DNA from: Limosilactobacillus panis
GTDB lineage: Bacteria; Bacillota; Bacilli; Lactobacillales; Lactobacillaceae
Assembly: GCF_019797825.1 (NCBI RefSeq)
Contig: NZ_CP081855.1
Location: 1,116,001 to 1,180,000 of the forward strand
Length of the DNA: 64,000 nt
Direction: 5' to 3'
Shown here: positions 15,311 to 24,548 of the stretch, piece after piece
How the letters are laid out: each line of letters opens with the position of its first letter
How positions within the stretch are numbered: position 1 is the first letter of the stretch
Translations under genes and position numbers: made by a program
Notes under the pieces: generated by a model
What the model saw: the letters and a program-made list of their open reading frames with translations, nothing else
What the model was told of the DNA's origin: nothing
Database searches by the model: none

Positions 15311-16072
15311 TTATTGTTTACGGACCGTCCCAGTTCTTATTTCTTCCACCCCATTAGTGGTTTGGAGACACAAACCACCCCTATCTGAGATGTGGTCGAA
15401 TTGTCCGGCTATTTTTTTAAGACCAGATTCAACGACCACTTTCTTCCCGGCAAGAAGTTGGTGTTCGCGGTAAATCTGGAGAATCTGCTCCCAACTACAG
15501 CCTGCAAGAAGGCGGATAAACTGGGCGCCAGTTTCGTCAATAATGTTTAATCGCTCTCGGTTGCTAACCATTAGTGGACTAAGGCCCCCAACCTGGTTAG
15601 TGAGTGCACTCGGTAGGTCCGGCGGTGTTACCAGGTTGATCCCCCAGCCGATTACCACCCCATGAAGGTGGTTAGCACCGTCAACTGCGGTTTCTGCAAG
15701 GATACCCGCCACTTTTTTATCACCAACATAGAGGTCGTTAACCCACTTAATTGCAAGTGAATCCATGAAGTGCCGCTCTAAAACGAGAAAAGCAGCTACC
15801 GCAGCAGTCACCGTAAGTTTGGCAGGGTCATTATTTTGGACAATGTTTTCTTCGGCTAGTCCAAGAGAAAAGTAAACCCCACTCCCAGCTGGTGAATAGA
15901 ATGACCGATTCAATTTACCGTGACCAGCTGTTTGTTCCCTTGCTGATACCAGGAACGTAGTTGGGGCAGTCCCTTCGACAATCTTCTTTTTTGCGACCAC
16001 GTTTGTTGATGAAAGGGTGGCGTATTCTTCAGCTGGCACACCCATTGCCGCTAATTGGGGGAATTTTTGCAT
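15311..16072 (-). CDS. birA: Biotin--[carboxylase] protein ligase, no DNA-binding domain
   Basis: A 253-residue monofunctional biotin ligase. It activates biotin with ATP and attaches it to the Lys of AMKM in biotinyl domains. STNVVAK (about 22) and GHGKLNRSF (about 50) match the substrate and biotinyl-AMP loop (GRGRxGR in E. coli, here altered), and KWVNDLYVGDKKVAGILAE (about 108-126) is the central family signature. The N-terminal HTH of regulatory BirA is absent. It is 23 nt downstream of pyruvate carboxylase, one of its two substrates here; AccB at 58031 is the other. TCCAAGGAGGAG precedes the ATG. Confidence 0.92.
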   Translation of the reverse strand: MQKFPQLAAMGVPAEEYATLSSTNVVAKKKIVEGTAPTTFLVSAREQTAGHGKLNRSFYSPAGSGVYFSLGLAEENIVQNNDPAKLTVTAAVAAFLVLERHFMDSLAIKWVNDLYVGDKKVAGILAETAVDGANHLHGVVIGWGINLVTPPDLPSALTNQVGGLSPLMVSNRERLNIIDETGAQFIRLLAGCSWEQILQIYREHQLLAGKKVVVESGLKKIAGQFDHISDRGGLCLQTTNGVEEIRTGTVRKQ

Positions 16073-16095
16073 ATCTAATCTCCTCCTTGGATACT

Positions 16096-19000
16096 CTATT
16101 CTTCCTTACTCAATTTTAAAAGTAGGTCCTGACTCTTAAGGGCATCGCCAACCTTAGCAAAGACCTCTGTGACCTTACCAGTAAACGGTGCCTTAACAGC
16201 TGATTCCATCTTCATGGCTTCGGTGATCACCAGGACTTGACCAACCTTGACCTCGTCACCAGCTTTGACGTTGACTTTAACTACGTTACCGTTAAGTGGC
16301 ATCCCCACTTGGCCGGGATCTTCGGGATCAGCCTTTGGGACGCTGGCAACCTTTCCCTTTAACTGCCGGTCCTTGACCTTTAGTTGGAGAGTTTGACCAT
16401 TAAGCTCAAAGAACAGTGTCCTGTTCCCTTCGTTATCAGCTGGGGAGACAAAGTCGAACTTTAGTAGCATTTTCTTCCCTGTTCCATAGCTGACCGTTAA
16501 GTTTTCTCCGGGACGCATTCCCTGATAATAAGTAGTGGTATCCAGGTCCATCACGTCTCCGTATGATTGGTGGTTGTTAAAGTAGTCAATGAATACCTTC
16601 GGATACATGATGTAGCCCTGGAGGTCATCTTCTGTTGGCTCCTGGTGAATTTTTGCTGCCAACTCACTCTTGACGGCATCAAAATCAACCGGCTTGGCAA
16701 GGCTGCCGGGACGGACGGTAATTGCCGGATGATCCTTTAGGACAACTTTTTGGAGGTCCTTAGGAAAACCACCATATGGTTGACCAAGGTCGCCCGCAAA
16801 GAAGTTCACAACCGAATCCGGGAAGTCAACGTGCTGGCCCTTTGTTAGGATATTGTCCTTGTCCAGATGGTTTTGAATCATGAAGATTGCCATGTCACCA
16901 ACGACTTTGGAACTCGGCGTGACCTTGATAATATCGCCGAGTAGTTCATTAACTTCCCGATATTTGGCCTCGACCTTACCAAAGTCACTGATTCCTAAAG
17001 ACTGGGCCTGTTGTTTCAGGTTCGAATACTGGCCCCCTGGCATTTCAGTCTGGTAAAGGTCCGGTTGGGGAGCATTGACACCGTTACTGAAGTCACTGTA
17101 GAGGGGACGGACGTTTGCCCAGTACCTATTAAGAACCGCAACATTGTGCATGTTTAATTCTGGCTGACGGGAATCCCCTTCCAAGGCATAATAGAAGGTC
17201 CCAAGACTAGGTTGACTAGTGGTACCCGCCATTGCCGCCATTGCAACATCAACGATATCAACACCGGCTTTTGTAGCTGCCACATAGGTTGCCACGCCGT
17301 TCCCGGTGGTGTCGTGAGTGTGAAGGTGAACAGGGACATCGAACTTAGCCTTAAGGTTGCCAACCAGTTCATAGGCCGCCTGGGGCTTTAGTAGGCCCGC
17401 CATATCCTTAATGCCAATTACCTGGGCACCTGCATCGACCAGCGATTGAGCCATTTTCATATAGTAGGCTAGCGTATATTTACGTTCACTTGACTTTAAA
17501 AAGTCACCGGTGAAGCACATTGCCCCTTCGGCAATCTTACCGGTCTTACGAACGTAGTCAATGCTTCTTTGCATCTGGTCAATCCAGTTTAGGGAATCAA
17601 AGATCCGGAAAACGTCAACCCCGGTCTTGGCACTGTGGTCAATAAACCGTTTTAGGGCATTATCAGGATAGTTCCGATAGCCGACCGAGTTAGAAGCCCG
17701 AAGAAGCATCTGTTGAAGAGTGTGGGGCATGTACTTCTTAAGAAGGCGGAGCCGTACCCAAGGGTCTTCACCTAAGAAACGGTAGCAGACGTCAAATGTT
17801 GCCCCGCCCCAACTTTCGACCGAAAAAAGGTGCGGCATGGCCTGGTCATATACCTTCATAGCCGGGAGCATGTCATGCGTCCGCATTCGGGTAGCAAACA
17901 GGCTTTGGTGGGCATCCCGCATGGTCGTATCGGTCAAGAGAACCTTCTTTTGCTGTTTGACATAGTCTAATGCAGCGTCTGCACCCTGCTCATCGAGAAT
18001 ATCCTTGACCGTTTTGTCTGCTTGTGAATCGTTTTCGATTTGCCTGGCCTGCGGCTCCTGCATGTCAGGATGAGCAAGTTTTGCTTTCTTTGTTACACCA
18101 GCAAAACCGTTAACCGTGACATTTCCAATGTAGTTTAACAGTTGCAGCGGTGTGTCTGGCTGAGTGTTAAAGTGGAATAAGTCTGGATTTTCGTCAATAA
18201 ACGTGGTTGAACAGTTTCCAGCAATAAAAGTTGGGTGCTTTAAGACGTTAATCATGAACGGAATGTTGGTTTTAACGCCACGAATATGAAATTCATTAAG
18301 GGCACACAACATTTTTACCCGCGCCTCGGCGAAGTCTTCACCCGCAGCGCAGCACTTGACGAGAAGAGAGTCAAAGTAAGGTGTCACGGTGTAACCCGGG
18401 TAGACGTTTCCATCTAGTCGAATACCTGTACCACCGGGGGCATGGTAGGTCATGACCTGCCCGGTGTCCGGCATAAAGTTGTTCTCTGGATCTTCGGTTG
18501 TTACCCGGCACTGGATGGCTGCACCATGAAACTTGAGGTCCGCCTGTTCCGGGAGACCAATGTCCTTATGAAGGTCTTCGCCGGCCGCAATCCGGATCTG
18601 TGTCTTAACAATGTCAATGCCGGTAATCATTTCCGTTACCGTATGTTCAACCTGGACCCGGGGGTTAACCTCGATAAAATAGAATTGCTCTGGTGTTTCC
18701 AGAAATTCAATTGTGGCGGCATTTTGGTAGTGAACGCTCTGCATCAATTTAACCGCCATGTTGCAGACTTCTGCCCGCCGTGCGGGAGAAAGAACCTTAC
18801 TAGGGGCAAACTCGATTACTTTTTGGTGGCGACGCTGAACAGAACAGTCCCGTTCGAATAGGTGCATGACGTGCCCATGCTCATCGGCAATGACCTGCAC
18901 CTCGATGTGCTTGGGATGCTGGATGTCCTTTTCAACATACATTTCGTCGGAACCAAAGGCCTTTTTAGCCTCGTCTTTAGCCTGCTCAAATTCTTCATCA

Positions 19001-19539
19001 AGTTGCGGATCATCCTTGATGATCCGCATTCCACGGCCACCTCCACCGTTAGCCGCCTTAACCATAATTGGGTATCCATGCTGGTGAGCAAATTTTTTAA
19101 CTTGTTCAGCATTAACCACGTCGCCTGATAAGCCCGGAATTGGTTGGAGGCCGGCCTTGACAGCTACCTGCTTGGCAACTAACTTATCACCAAACATTCG
19201 CAAGTGTTCTGGCTTGGGACCAATAAATTTAATTCCGTTATCGACACAGGCCTGCGCAAGGTCCGCGTTTTCTGCTAAGAAACCATATCCTGGGTGAATT
19301 GCCTCTGCTCCTGATTCCTTAGCAACCCGAATAATTTCATCGATGTCAAGATAAGCTGCAAGGGGTTGTTCTCCTTGGCCAATCAGATAAGCTTCATCGG
19401 CAGTAAAACGGTGGGCACTGTATTCATCTTCTTTAGCGTATACTGCCACTGCCTTGATGCCGAGTTCGTGACAAGCACGGACAATTCGCGTTGCAATTTC
19501 TCCACGGTTAGCAATTAATACCTTTTTAAACAAGTTCAT
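16096..19539 (-). CDS. pyc: Pyruvate carboxylase
   Basis: The start is ATG at 19539 (MNLFKKVLIANRGE), 11 codons inside the longest frame, because AAGGATGG precedes it and this matches the family N-terminus. The 1147-residue protein has the biotin carboxylase domain (about 1-450, with KAANGGGGRGMR ATP loop and FIEVNPRVQVEHTVTE), the carboxyltransferase domain (about 525-820, with TTMRDAHQSL and VHLHTHDTTGNG metal/pyruvate motifs), the allosteric/tetramerisation region and the C-terminal biotinyl domain (EAMKMESAV). It carboxylates pyruvate to oxaloacetate, giving aspartate and C4 acids. Biotinylation is supplied by the adjacent birA. Strong promoter at 19650-19678. Confidence 0.96.
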   Translation of the reverse strand: MNLFKKVLIANRGEIATRIVRACHELGIKAVAVYAKEDEYSAHRFTADEAYLIGQGEQPLAAYLDIDEIIRVAKESGAEAIHPGYGFLAENADLAQACVDNGIKFIGPKPEHLRMFGDKLVAKQVAVKAGLQPIPGLSGDVVNAEQVKKFAHQHGYPIMVKAANGGGGRGMRIIKDDPQLDEEFEQAKDEAKKAFGSDEMYVEKDIQHPKHIEVQVIADEHGHVMHLFERDCSVQRRHQKVIEFAPSKVLSPARRAEVCNMAVKLMQSVHYQNAATIEFLETPEQFYFIEVNPRVQVEHTVTEMITGIDIVKTQIRIAAGEDLHKDIGLPEQADLKFHGAAIQCRVTTEDPENNFMPDTGQVMTYHAPGGTGIRLDGNVYPGYTVTPYFDSLLVKCCAAGEDFAEARVKMLCALNEFHIRGVKTNIPFMINVLKHPTFIAGNCSTTFIDENPDLFHFNTQPDTPLQLLNYIGNVTVNGFAGVTKKAKLAHPDMQEPQARQIENDSQADKTVKDILDEQGADAALDYVKQQKKVLLTDTTMRDAHQSLFATRMRTHDMLPAMKVYDQAMPHLFSVESWGGATFDVCYRFLGEDPWVRLRLLKKYMPHTLQQMLLRASNSVGYRNYPDNALKRFIDHSAKTGVDVFRIFDSLNWIDQMQRSIDYVRKTGKIAEGAMCFTGDFLKSSERKYTLAYYMKMAQSLVDAGAQVIGIKDMAGLLKPQAAYELVGNLKAKFDVPVHLHTHDTTGNGVATYVAATKAGVDIVDVAMAAMAGTTSQPSLGTFYYALEGDSRQPELNMHNVAVLNRYWANVRPLYSDFSNGVNAPQPDLYQTEMPGGQYSNLKQQAQSLGISDFGKVEAKYREVNELLGDIIKVTPSSKVVGDMAIFMIQNHLDKDNILTKGQHVDFPDSVVNFFAGDLGQPYGGFPKDLQKVVLKDHPAITVRPGSLAKPVDFDAVKSELAAKIHQEPTEDDLQGYIMYPKVFIDYFNNHQSYGDVMDLDTTTYYQGMRPGENLTVSYGTGKKMLLKFDFVSPADNEGNRTLFFELNGQTLQLKVKDRQLKGKVASVPKADPEDPGQVGMPLNGNVVKVNVKAGDEVKVGQVLVITEAMKMESAVKAPFTGKVTEVFAKVGDALKSQDLLLKLSKEE

Positions 19540-19649
19540 GCACCATCCTTCTGTATTGTGCTTCACATACAATAACTAACAACATTAGTGCAAATATTAA
19601 TATTCTTCATTTTGTTCGCCCTCTTTAATCTTTTTCTAATTTAACACCA

Positions 19650-19678
19650 ACTATACTCATCGTATTTTAATATGTCAA
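19650..19678 (-). promoter_or_regulatory. Consensus promoter of pyc
   Basis: TTGACA (19673-19678), 17-nt spacer, TATAGT (19650-19655) on the minus strand; leader of about 100 nt to the pyc start. Confidence 0.75.
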
Positions 19679-19753
19679 CATATTATTAGCAATTTTTGAA
19701 AAGTAGTTTAAAAATTAAAAAAGGCCTGACATGATCCTTTAATCAAGACAATA

Positions 19754-21662
19754 ATCGAGTAGGAGATAATTGATTAGTTCAATTACCGACCTCTCACACC
19801 ACCGTACGTACGGTTCCGTATACGGCGGTTCGACAACTTAATCACTTTGAATTGACTGGAGCGTCTTGGACATATTTATTAGTCCAAGGTGCTCCAGTTT
19901 TCTATTTGTTAGAGAATAACTCAAAGTCTTACTGTGTGCGGTTCGCCAGTAGCCCTTACGGGTACTAGCGAAGACATATGCATCACGATAAGACAATCCG
20001 AGCCTTTGTAAGTTAGTAATCTTAGTTTTGAATTTCTTCCATTGCTTCCAGATATATTGCCTTATTCGCGCCCTTAACCACTGGTCAAGTCGTTGAATAA
20101 AGCCAGTCAGTTTCCCAATTGAGTAATATTGAAGCCAACCCCGCATTTTGCGATGAATTTCCTCAAACATTTGCTCAATGGATACTCCCCGATTGCGCTT
20201 TGTTAACAGCTTTAGTGCTTGCTTAACTCGCTTTTGTGATTGCTTGGCCGGTCGGGCATAGGCACCGTTACGGTCTACACCTAGTGAAAAGCCAAGAAAC
20301 TTCAATCTTAGGGGACTACCAACTTTAGTTTTATCTGGATTAACTTTAACCTTCAATTGCTTTTCGAGAAAATGGGTAATACTGCGCATTACTCGTTCTC
20401 CCGCCCGTTGACTTTTAACATAAATATTACAATCATCCGCATAGCGTACAAAGTGATGGCCACGTCTGGTCAACTCTTTATCCAACTCATTTAGGTAAAT
20501 ATTCGCCAGTAATGGTGATAATGGTCCACCTTGCGGCGTTCCTTTGTCACTCCTAGCGAAAAGCCCATGATCTAAGACCCCGCTAGTCAAAAACTTGCGG
20601 ATAAGTCTTAGTGTCCATGGGTCATTAATATATTGTTGGAGGTACTTAATCATCAAATCATGGTTGACGTTATCGAAATAGGCCTTCAGGTCTAAGTCGA
20701 CTACTCTTCGATATCCCTGATTATATAGTTTAACTACCTTTGCGATTGCGTCTTGGGCTCCACGATGAGGGCGAAAGCCAAAACTATTATCCGAGAAAAT
20801 ACGCTCAAAGATTGGCGTGAGCACTTGGGCAACTGCTTGTTGGACCATGCGGTCCACTACCGTTGGTATCCCTAGTTTTCTCACTCCACCGTTGGGCTTG
20901 GGAATTTCCACTCGTTTAACCGGTACTGGCTTATAATTGCCTTCACGTAGGTTGGTGATTAACTCCGTTTTATTTTCTCTAAGATATTGCAGGAGGCCAT
21001 CGACAGTCATATCATCAATGCCCGCTGCTCCTTTATTTCTCTTAACTCGCAAATAAGCCTGGTTCAGGTTATTGCGGTCCAAGACTTGGTCTTGGATAGT
21101 GACACTCATACCTTTACCTTCACCATAATCGGTACTACGCGCCCTTGTGTACTTTCGGTTTTCCAAACCTATCCTCGACAAGCGGTCAGCTTGTGGTTCT
21201 GTTTTCTGCGATTGTCGCACCTGATTACACCTCCGATATAAGTTATAAGTTATTGTCGTTCGGTCCTTCATCTAATTAATTAGACTACTATGACCTCGGC
21301 TGACTTCTGGCTTACTCAACACAACATCACTGCTATGCTTGCTTCTGTGGAATTTCATTCATTCCTCTTGTCGGAAACGTGTAGGTCAGATCTCCCCGGG
21401 TAAGAATATTAACTTTCGTACCATGTCACCGTTAGCTTTACTGAAAGCAACTTCGAGTAGTATTGGACTTTAGTTTGTCTAGCAACCTTATCCAGTTACT
21501 CTCAGCCTTATAGCTACTTCTTGTTCATCGGTGCAGCACTTTGCCTTAGACTTCCTTCAGATTCCACCTCACAGCGGACACCCTTGTCCTCGGCTCATGG
21601 TTCCGACTACTACGGCCCATAGTGGACTTTCACCACCTAGCTAATACCCATGCCGGGCGCAC
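19754..21662 (-). mobile_element. Group II intron with encoded maturase
   Basis: The 5' end on the minus strand is GTGCGCCCGGCATGGGT at 21662, the classic GTGYG start. Domain V can be folded near 19775-19825 (ACCGCCGTA with TACGGTGGT, capped by TACG-GAAC-CGTA) and domain VI follows as TAATTGA/TCAATTA. I place the 3' end at CTCGAT (19754), so the length is about 1909 nt; the exact 3' end is uncertain by a few bases. It lies between pepD and pyc, directly after a GC-rich hairpin (21666-21701), a position like that of introns that target terminators. It does not break a protein gene. Confidence 0.85.
19838..21220 (-). CDS. ltrA: Group II intron reverse transcriptase/maturase
   Basis: I choose GTG at 21220 (VRQSQKTEPQADRL) because GGAGGTG lies 7 nt upstream and the peptide matches the usual N-terminus; the longer frame has no ribosome site. 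The 460-residue protein has reverse transcriptase motifs 0-7 (including IPKPNGGVRKLGIP, SFGFRPHRGAQDA, GTPQGGPLSPLLANIYL and the YADD active site) followed by the maturase X domain (GWLQYYSIGKL). A zinc/HNH endonuclease domain is not seen, as in several bacterial intron classes. Encoded in intron domain IV. Intact, so the intron may be mobile. Confidence 0.93.
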   Translation of the reverse strand: MRQSQKTEPQADRLSRIGLENRKYTRARSTDYGEGKGMSVTIQDQVLDRNNLNQAYLRVKRNKGAAGIDDMTVDGLLQYLRENKTELITNLREGNYKPVPVKRVEIPKPNGGVRKLGIPTVVDRMVQQAVAQVLTPIFERIFSDNSFGFRPHRGAQDAIAKVVKLYNQGYRRVVDLDLKAYFDNVNHDLMIKYLQQYINDPWTLRLIRKFLTSGVLDHGLFARSDKGTPQGGPLSPLLANIYLNELDKELTRRGHHFVRYADDCNIYVKSQRAGERVMRSITHFLEKQLKVKVNPDKTKVGSPLRLKFLGFSLGVDRNGAYARPAKQSQKRVKQALKLLTKRNRGVSIEQMFEEIHRKMRGWLQYYSIGKLTGFIQRLDQWLRARIRQYIWKQWKKFKTKITNLQRLGLSYRDAYVFASTRKGYWRTAHSKTLSYSLTNRKLEHLGLINMSKTLQSIQSD

Positions 21663-21771
21663 TAGAGTAGGCCCCCAGCGTTAAGAACACTGGAGGCCCG
21701 TTCAGGTATTGGGGGGATTTCATGAAAATCGTTTCGCATTATTAAACAAGTAAGCACCTGGTGCTATCCCC
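21663..21771 (-). other. Structured 3' region of pepD, 5' exon of the intron
   Basis: On the minus strand GGGGGAT (near 21771) can pair with ATCCCCC (near 21713), enclosing the small hairpin AGCACC/GGTGCT. It is followed by GGGCCTCCAGTG / CGCTGGGGGCCT (21666-21701), a GC-rich hairpin directly before the intron. No ORF. The hairpins may be the pepD terminator or another structured RNA; I do not recognise it. Confidence 0.4.
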
Positions 21772-21860
21772 CATTTGTAATTTTTTAATTAATTGGATAG
21801 ATTCCCAATACAACGAAAATAGCCTATCACATCATATTTGTTCAAATAAATTTATGGCTC

Positions 21861-23237
21861 TTAATACTGGAGCTTGGCCTCCTTGAAGGCTACGGTAACC
21901 AGCTTGCCCAGTAAGATTGTGGCCTCCTTCATAGCGATGTCAGCCATCCGTTGGTTAGCATGGGTGAGCTGGTCCTGTGGGGATGCTGTGTCCACCTCTT
22001 GATCAGTGGTCCGCTGGATCTGCCGGCAAGTGGCGACAACTTGCTGCTCATAGGCTTCTACCGCTACCCGTGCCTGTTCATAATGAGCATCACCGATGGC
22101 AGCGATGGTGTGAGTCAACCAGTACATGCTACCGGAGGCAAAGTCGGTTGGGGTGTCTCGGTAACTGGCCGGGGTATTGGTAACGTTGGCGTAGAATGGC
22201 ACAACCGTGTTGAAGGCGTTCGGCCCAAAGGCAAGCCAGTGGACTCCAGAAACCGCGTCCGGTACACCGTTACGGATCTGCAGAATATGGAGCTCCAGGT
22301 TCCGGTTGAGAGCAATCGACCGGTACGGAACCTGGTCATGCTCATAAGGGTCGTACGGGGTGCCCTGGTAATGCGAACTCATCACTCGCTTAATGTCTTC
22401 AATTGAGATTCTACGCCGTGGATGACAGATAAATGGAAGATTCTGATCAGTTGGATTGCCGGTTGGATTGTCACTCAACTGTTGTTGCACGTACCAAACC
22501 CGCGGGTTGTTGTAGTGGGCGTCAGTAACGGTCTGGCTTCCAAAAATTTCCCGCAGATTGTAGTGACCGTCGAGGGCCGGGTTGAGCTGATTGCGGTCAA
22601 TCAGGTCCTGTAAGTCAGGAGAGCAGGCAGTTTTGTCGGATGCAAAGTCAAAGTTATCGATTGTCAGCCGGTTCGGCCCAATCACGAAGGCATCGTCTGG
22701 GATCCGGACAGCGGCCCAGTGGTGCCCACCGATTGTTTCCATATACCAGACCTCTTCATGATCACCAAAAGCCAGGGCATTTGACTCATAAGTCCCGTAT
22801 TTTTCTAGCAGGTGACCCAATCGTTTTACCCCTTCCCTAGCTGTCTTGATATATGGCAAAACTAAGGTGACCAAGTCTTCCTCACCAATCCCATCAGTGG
22901 TGTTAAAGGGATCAATCCCGAGGATTCGGGAGTTAGTAGTGATTGTCAGTGTTCCAGTCATGCTGACGTTGTGCTGGTTAATCCCGCCAGCAGCAAATAC
23001 GCCGGCGGAACTGTCGGCGTCCGGCGTCGAGGTATAACCGACCGGGTCGTCAGGCAAGTCAATCTTAAAGGACGTTGACTTGCTCTCGTAGTGGCGCGGC
23101 TGCTCTGTTGGCTTTACGTATACAAAACGTTGTGGATCAAAAGCATTGGAATAGTCTTCCTCCCGACAGACAATCGTTGAGCCGTCCAGGGTTGCCTTCT
23201 TCCCCGCCAAAAACATCGTACAAGTGTGTATTTCCAT
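21861..23237 (-). CDS. pepD: C69-family dipeptidase (PepD-like)
   Basis: Start chosen at ATG 23237 (MEIHTCTMFLAG), where AAGGG is suitably spaced; the ATG three codons earlier is too close. The 458-residue protein is an Ntn-hydrolase-fold dipeptidase. The nucleophile Cys6 follows the short N-terminus (family members may be processed before it) and is followed by KKATLDGSTIVCREED, the conserved block. Such enzymes hydrolyse a wide range of dipeptides in lactobacilli, supplying amino acids. Cytosolic; no signal peptide. Transcription ends in the structured region that now carries the group II intron. Confidence 0.9.
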   Translation of the reverse strand: MEIHTCTMFLAGKKATLDGSTIVCREEDYSNAFDPQRFVYVKPTEQPRHYESKSTSFKIDLPDDPVGYTSTPDADSSAGVFAAGGINQHNVSMTGTLTITTNSRILGIDPFNTTDGIGEEDLVTLVLPYIKTAREGVKRLGHLLEKYGTYESNALAFGDHEEVWYMETIGGHHWAAVRIPDDAFVIGPNRLTIDNFDFASDKTACSPDLQDLIDRNQLNPALDGHYNLREIFGSQTVTDAHYNNPRVWYVQQQLSDNPTGNPTDQNLPFICHPRRRISIEDIKRVMSSHYQGTPYDPYEHDQVPYRSIALNRNLELHILQIRNGVPDAVSGVHWLAFGPNAFNTVVPFYANVTNTPASYRDTPTDFASGSMYWLTHTIAAIGDAHYEQARVAVEAYEQQVVATCRQIQRTTDQEVDTASPQDQLTHANQRMADIAMKEATILLGKLVTVAFKEAKLQY

Positions 23238-23457
23238 TATCTTCATCCCTTTTCCCTATATTTTAATGTACTGACTAGAAGATTCACAGCCTTTTCAAGA
23301 GACATCCACAACAGCAGTTCCAGAGCCTCGGGATTGATGAAGCTGGGAAAACGCCTTTGACTAGTATAAGACGATTATTGACACAATACGGGCCGGCGAC
23401 TCATAGTGAAGTTCCTCATAATTGTTAGACAAAGGATCCAATGTTTAACCGGAGAAG

Positions 23458-23494
23458 TAAAAAACAGCCACAAGAACTATTTCTCATGGCTGTA
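23458..23494 (-). terminator. Terminator of the nuclease gene
   Basis: On the minus strand ACAGCCATGAGAA pairs with TTCTTGTGGCTGT (11 of 13 pairs plus one wobble), then TTTTTTAC. Confidence 0.7.
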
Positions 23495-23503
23495 TGTCTT
23501 TTA

Positions 23504-24346
23504 TTATCGCTGTGTTACAGCTCCCGTTGCGTAGTTAATATTGATATTGCGCTGGCAATTGGGCACGAATACGTTAAACTTCAAACTTCCATCTTTCGAA
23601 AGAGCCTCAATATGGGCACCAGAGGGAACAACGTTGTCGCCGTCGTAAAGGTCGGTAACCCGGTAACGGATCTGTTTCCCCTGGTCGAGCGCCTGGCGAA
23701 CCAGGCCTTCATAGTAGTTTTGCCCCGTTGATTCTGGGCTGCGCGCTTCGTTTGCCCAGGCCGTCTGCGTTGCAATATTTGCCGGGTTTGATTCCGAGGC
23801 ATTGAAGTTACGGATTCCGCCAACCAAGGCATAGCCGAGGAGGTGGCCACGATCATATGCATGACGGTACCCGTTCTTAAGATTATACGCCTGTAAGAAG
23901 CCCGCCGGTCGCCAGTTTGTTGCTCCGTTCCCGGTTTCAGAACGGTTTCTGTATTGACGGGTCGTTCGGTTTAGCCAGGCATCTCCCCGCCATGCCCTTC
24001 CCTGCCGATCTTTATAGTTAACCGCGTAGGGAGCAATATTGATATTAGCGTTTAGCCTGGGCTGGTTATTATTAATGATGAATGCCCCGTGACCATTCCA
24101 CGAAACGGACGAACCAAGTTGGGAACGAATCCCCGACGTGAGAACTGCCTCGGCTTGTTGCTTAGTCGGTGGAAGTGTCGTTGGTTGACTGCTTCGCTGA
24201 CTCTGGTTTCCCCAGGAAGCAAGCTGTTGGATTCCTTGTGACAGTGCTGCTTTACCGTTATCCGGTTGATTAACGAGCCCACCAACAGCAAAGAGGATTC
24301 CCAATGCGAGGATAATCCGCCAGAATTTTCTTTTGAGACGATACAT
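23504..24346 (-). CDS. Secreted DNA/RNA non-specific endonuclease (EndA-like)
   Basis: Start at ATG 24346 (MYRLKRKFW), preceded by AGAGAGG with 8 nt spacing; the longer frame has none. The 280-residue product has a positively charged N-terminus and one hydrophobic helix (about 8-28), so it is exported or membrane-anchored. The catalytic DRGH is present in YDRGHLLGYAL and the Mg2+-binding Asn in QTAWANEA. This is the beta-beta-alpha-Me nuclease family of S. pneumoniae EndA, which degrades extracellular DNA for nutrients or during competence. An IS1182-type element lies 80 nt upstream, between this gene and the permease. Confidence 0.88.
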   Translation of the reverse strand: MYRLKRKFWRIILALGILFAVGGLVNQPDNGKAALSQGIQQLASWGNQSQRSSQPTTLPPTKQQAEAVLTSGIRSQLGSSVSWNGHGAFIINNNQPRLNANINIAPYAVNYKDRQGRAWRGDAWLNRTTRQYRNRSETGNGATNWRPAGFLQAYNLKNGYRHAYDRGHLLGYALVGGIRNFNASESNPANIATQTAWANEARSPESTGQNYYEGLVRQALDQGKQIRYRVTDLYDGDNVVPSGAHIEALSKDGSLKFNVFVPNCQRNININYATGAVTQR

Positions 24347-24474
24347 GATTAAAACCTCTCTAATTCTTAATACCTCTATCTTACTATATTTTGCCGAACC
24401 TGTGGTCAAACATTTTGTATTCAGACAAAAAACGAGGCTGGGAAAAAACTAATGGTTTACTAGCTTCTAATAAG

Positions 24475-24525
24475 AAAATCCGAACTGTAATTTTCAATTT
24501 TATGAAAATTGCAGTTCGGATTTTT
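24475..24525. terminator. Hairpin inside the left end of the IS1182-type element
   Basis: AAAATCCGAACTGTAATTTTC pairs with GAAAATTGCAGTTCGGATTTTT almost perfectly. It ends transcription from the transposase and shields the element from outside. Confidence 0.7.
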
Positions 24526-24548
24526 CCTTTTTCAATTATTTTGACTCC

